DNA of 64,000 bases from Alphaproteobacteria bacterium. Lineage in GTDB: Bacteria > Pseudomonadota > Alphaproteobacteria > CACIAM-22H2. The position numbers and the translations under genes were made by a program. Of this stretch, positions 62,628 to 64,000 are shown one piece after another (the first letter of the stretch is position 1; each line of letters starts with the position of its first letter). The notes beneath the pieces are model-generated. The model was not told where the DNA came from, ran no database searches, and worked only from the letters and a program-made list of their open reading frames with translations. The DNA is taken from NCBI GenBank assembly GCA_017308135.1, contig JAFKFM010000007.1, positions 80,001-144,000 of the forward strand, given 5' to 3'.

Positions 62628-63646
62628 TCGTCGCCTTGGGCCCCTACGGGCGCGATATCCGCGTCCGCCGCCGCGACCAGCATGCGGCGCATGATCAGGC
62701 CCGGCTTGTCCGACGGCATGTGGCGCTCGGCGGTCATGTAATCGCGCAACGGCACATAGGGATCGGTCGCTTCGAGGATGTCCTTATCCTCCAGCGTCAC
62801 CGCGCGGTCGAAGGCGATGGCCTTCTCGGCGGGCACGTCGGCGTCGGTATCGTTGCGATAGACCCATTGCACGAGGCGCGTATGCGCATCGTCCACCGGC
62901 ACGGTCGCGGTCACGATGCGGTGGCATAGCCCGTTCGGAAACGTGAGTTCCAGCTTGCGCAGGAACGGGAACCAATAACGATGCACCGTGGTCCGCGTGG
63001 TGAGCTCGCCCGTCGCACCGGTGTAATCCGCGCCGATCTTGCGGTTTGCCGCGCGCACCACCGCGCGCGCCACGAAACCGCCGGCGAATTCCTCGATCTC
63101 GTTCTCCGCCGGAATCGGATCGCGCGTGTTGCCGAACGTCGCTTGGTGCACGTATTCGATATGCGCGTTGTCGAATTCGTTCTCCATCACGCGCAGCGCG
63201 CTGCACGCCCAGTTCTCGACGAATTCGGGGATGCGTCGCCACGAAGGATCGCCGTCCTCGGCGAATACGGGAATGTCTTCGACGGGCGTTTCGAGCGCCA
63301 CCCACACATGCCCGCCATAGGTCTGGGCGTGGAACGCATCGACACGCATTTTGCCGGTGGCGGCCGGGTCCGCGCGCTGCGGAATTTTCACGCATTTGCC
63401 CGAGCCTTCGAACGCCCAGCCGTGATAGCCGCAAACGATCGCGCCATTCTCCACAAAGCCGCGCGACAATTTGGCGGTGCGATGCGGGCAGCGATCGCGC
63501 ACCGCGTTGGGCTTGCCGTCGTCGCTTTTCCACAAGACCAAATCGACGCCGAGCAAACGCTGGGCGAGCGGGCCTTTATCGAGATCGGAATCCTGGCAGA
63601 GCGGATACCAGTACCGGCGCAACGCGGGGATATCGGTCAGATTCAT
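62624..63646 (-). CDS. Rieske-type aromatic-ring oxygenase, alpha subunit
   Basis: A 340-residue non-heme iron oxygenase. The Rieske 2Fe-2S ligands are C-x-H in RCPHRTA (about 52-58) and C-x2-H in VCGYHGW (about 71-77). The mononuclear iron site is in DNAHIEYVH (about 159-167), with Asp and two His. The size and single-subunit form resemble vanillate O-demethylase or similar oxygenases that use a separate reductase, which is not encoded here. The substrate is unknown. ATG 63646 starts at the family's YWYPL region. Confidence 0.9.
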   Translation of the reverse strand: MNLTDIPALRRYWYPLCQDSDLDKGPLAQRLLGVDLVLWKSDDGKPNAVRDRCPHRTAKLSRGFVENGAIVCGYHGWAFEGSGKCVKIPQRADPAATGKMRVDAFHAQTYGGHVWVALETPVEDIPVFAEDGDPSWRRIPEFVENWACSALRVMENEFDNAHIEYVHQATFGNTRDPIPAENEIEEFAGGFVARAVVRAANRKIGADYTGATGELTTRTTVHRYWFPFLRKLELTFPNGLCHRIVTATVPVDDAHTRLVQWVYRNDTDADVPAEKAIAFDRAVTLEDKDILEATDPYVPLRDYMTAERHMPSDKPGLIMRRMLVAAADADIAPVGAQGDD

Positions 63647-63681
63647 GATGCGGGAAGGGCAAGCAACCCGCGTGCCGGAAT

Positions 63682-64000
63682 TCAGAGCATCGCGACGAGG
63701 GCGCGCAGCCGCGCATGGGTTTCGCCGTCGAGCCGTCCGTCGAATTTCCAGGGCCGGAAGCGGCGCTGGAAGGCGACCATCACGGCGTGCGTCGCGTTGT
63801 CCAGCGTGCCGGTCGCTTCGATGTCGTAGCCGAAGCGCGCCAGCAGATTTTGCGCGTCCGTCACCGCGTCGTCGGATTCGCCGGGCCCGAAATCGCGCGT
63901 GCTGCGATGGCGGCGCGCGACGTTGGACGGAAAAAGCCCGATCCCGGCTTCGGCGAGGCGTTCCCACGGAAATAACTCACCGGGATCCTTCTTGCGCGAC
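63682..64000 (-). CDS. N-acetylmuramoyl-L-alanine amidase, AmpD type (3' part)
   Basis: The gene runs off the right edge; about 105 C-terminal residues are present. The visible part starts with RKKDPGELFPWERLAEAGIG, the end of the Amidase_2 catalytic domain (K/D of the zinc site region). It ends with a peptidoglycan-binding domain (AQNLLARFGYDI, then FQRRFRP and FDGRLDGETHARL). AmpD enzymes cleave anhydro-muropeptides in the cytoplasm for wall recycling. A shorter frame starting at GTG 63864 would be only the binding domain and is not the true start. Confidence 0.85.
   Translation of the reverse strand, partial: SRKKDPGELFPWERLAEAGIGLFPSNVARRHRSTRDFGPGESDDAVTDAQNLLARFGYDIEATGTLDNATHAVMVAFQRRFRPWKFDGRLDGETHARLRALVAML

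Overview
The window is a GC-rich, gene-dense chromosomal segment of an alphaproteobacterium, most likely a member of Rhodospirillales or a relative. The evidence is the rRNA operon ending 23S-5S-initiator tRNA-Met, an alphaproteobacterial type initiator tRNA, a complete division and cell wall (dcw) cluster followed by lpxC, bamD, recN and ligA, an FNR with a C-x2-C-x7-C cluster, and DUF1127, DUF6134 and RcnB-like proteins. I cannot name the genus.

Layout. 1-3616: end of an rRNA operon (ITS tail, 23S, 5S, terminator, tRNA-fMet, terminator). Two nested long-range complementary segments flank 23S and 23S+5S. 3638-10206: an Lrp-type regulator divergent from a 2-oxoacid dehydrogenase E1, an ABC-F ATPase, an alpha/beta hydrolase with a DUF167 protein, and a fumarylpyruvate-hydrolase-like gene. 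10234-15799: a GntR regulator divergent from a five-gene catabolic operon (FAH-fold hydrolase, three-part ABC importer of the NMT1/SsuABC type, Ldh2-type dehydrogenase), with a perfect palindrome at the divergent promoter. 15927-34784: mixed housekeeping and accessory genes, with regulators (MarR, HxlR, FNR) beside their likely targets. They include a SulP transporter, an imine-reductase-like enzyme, HspQ, MscS, two gamma-glutamyltransferase-family enzymes, gpt, modBC under a ModE box, and a DUF1127 gene with a structured leader. 35006-37084: an aminopeptidase P.

37081-61133 on the minus strand is the dcw supercluster in the order mraZ-rsmH-ftsL-ftsI-murE-murF-mraY-murD-ftsW-murG-murC-murB-ddl-ftsQ-ftsA-ftsZ, an intrinsic terminator, then lpxC-bamD-recN-ligA. 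It makes the peptidoglycan precursor, assembles the divisome and continues into lipid A synthesis, outer-membrane assembly and DNA repair. Upstream of mraZ lies an array of TGGG repeats every 10 bp, the MraZ operator. 61424-64000 on the same strand holds rnpB, a hicA-hicB toxin-antitoxin pair, a Rieske oxygenase and the 3' end of an AmpD-type amidase. In this last stretch two predicted -35 boxes (for hicAB and for rnpB) are built over the stop codon of the gene before.

I found no CRISPR array, prophage, transposase or insertion sequence. The most interesting signals are regulatory: embedded promoters at hicAB/rnpB, nested rRNA processing stems, a perfect FNR box at an unknown gene close to fnr, a sigma-54 promoter before an orphan gene, and five convergent gene pairs that interlock their stop codons by exactly 4 nt.
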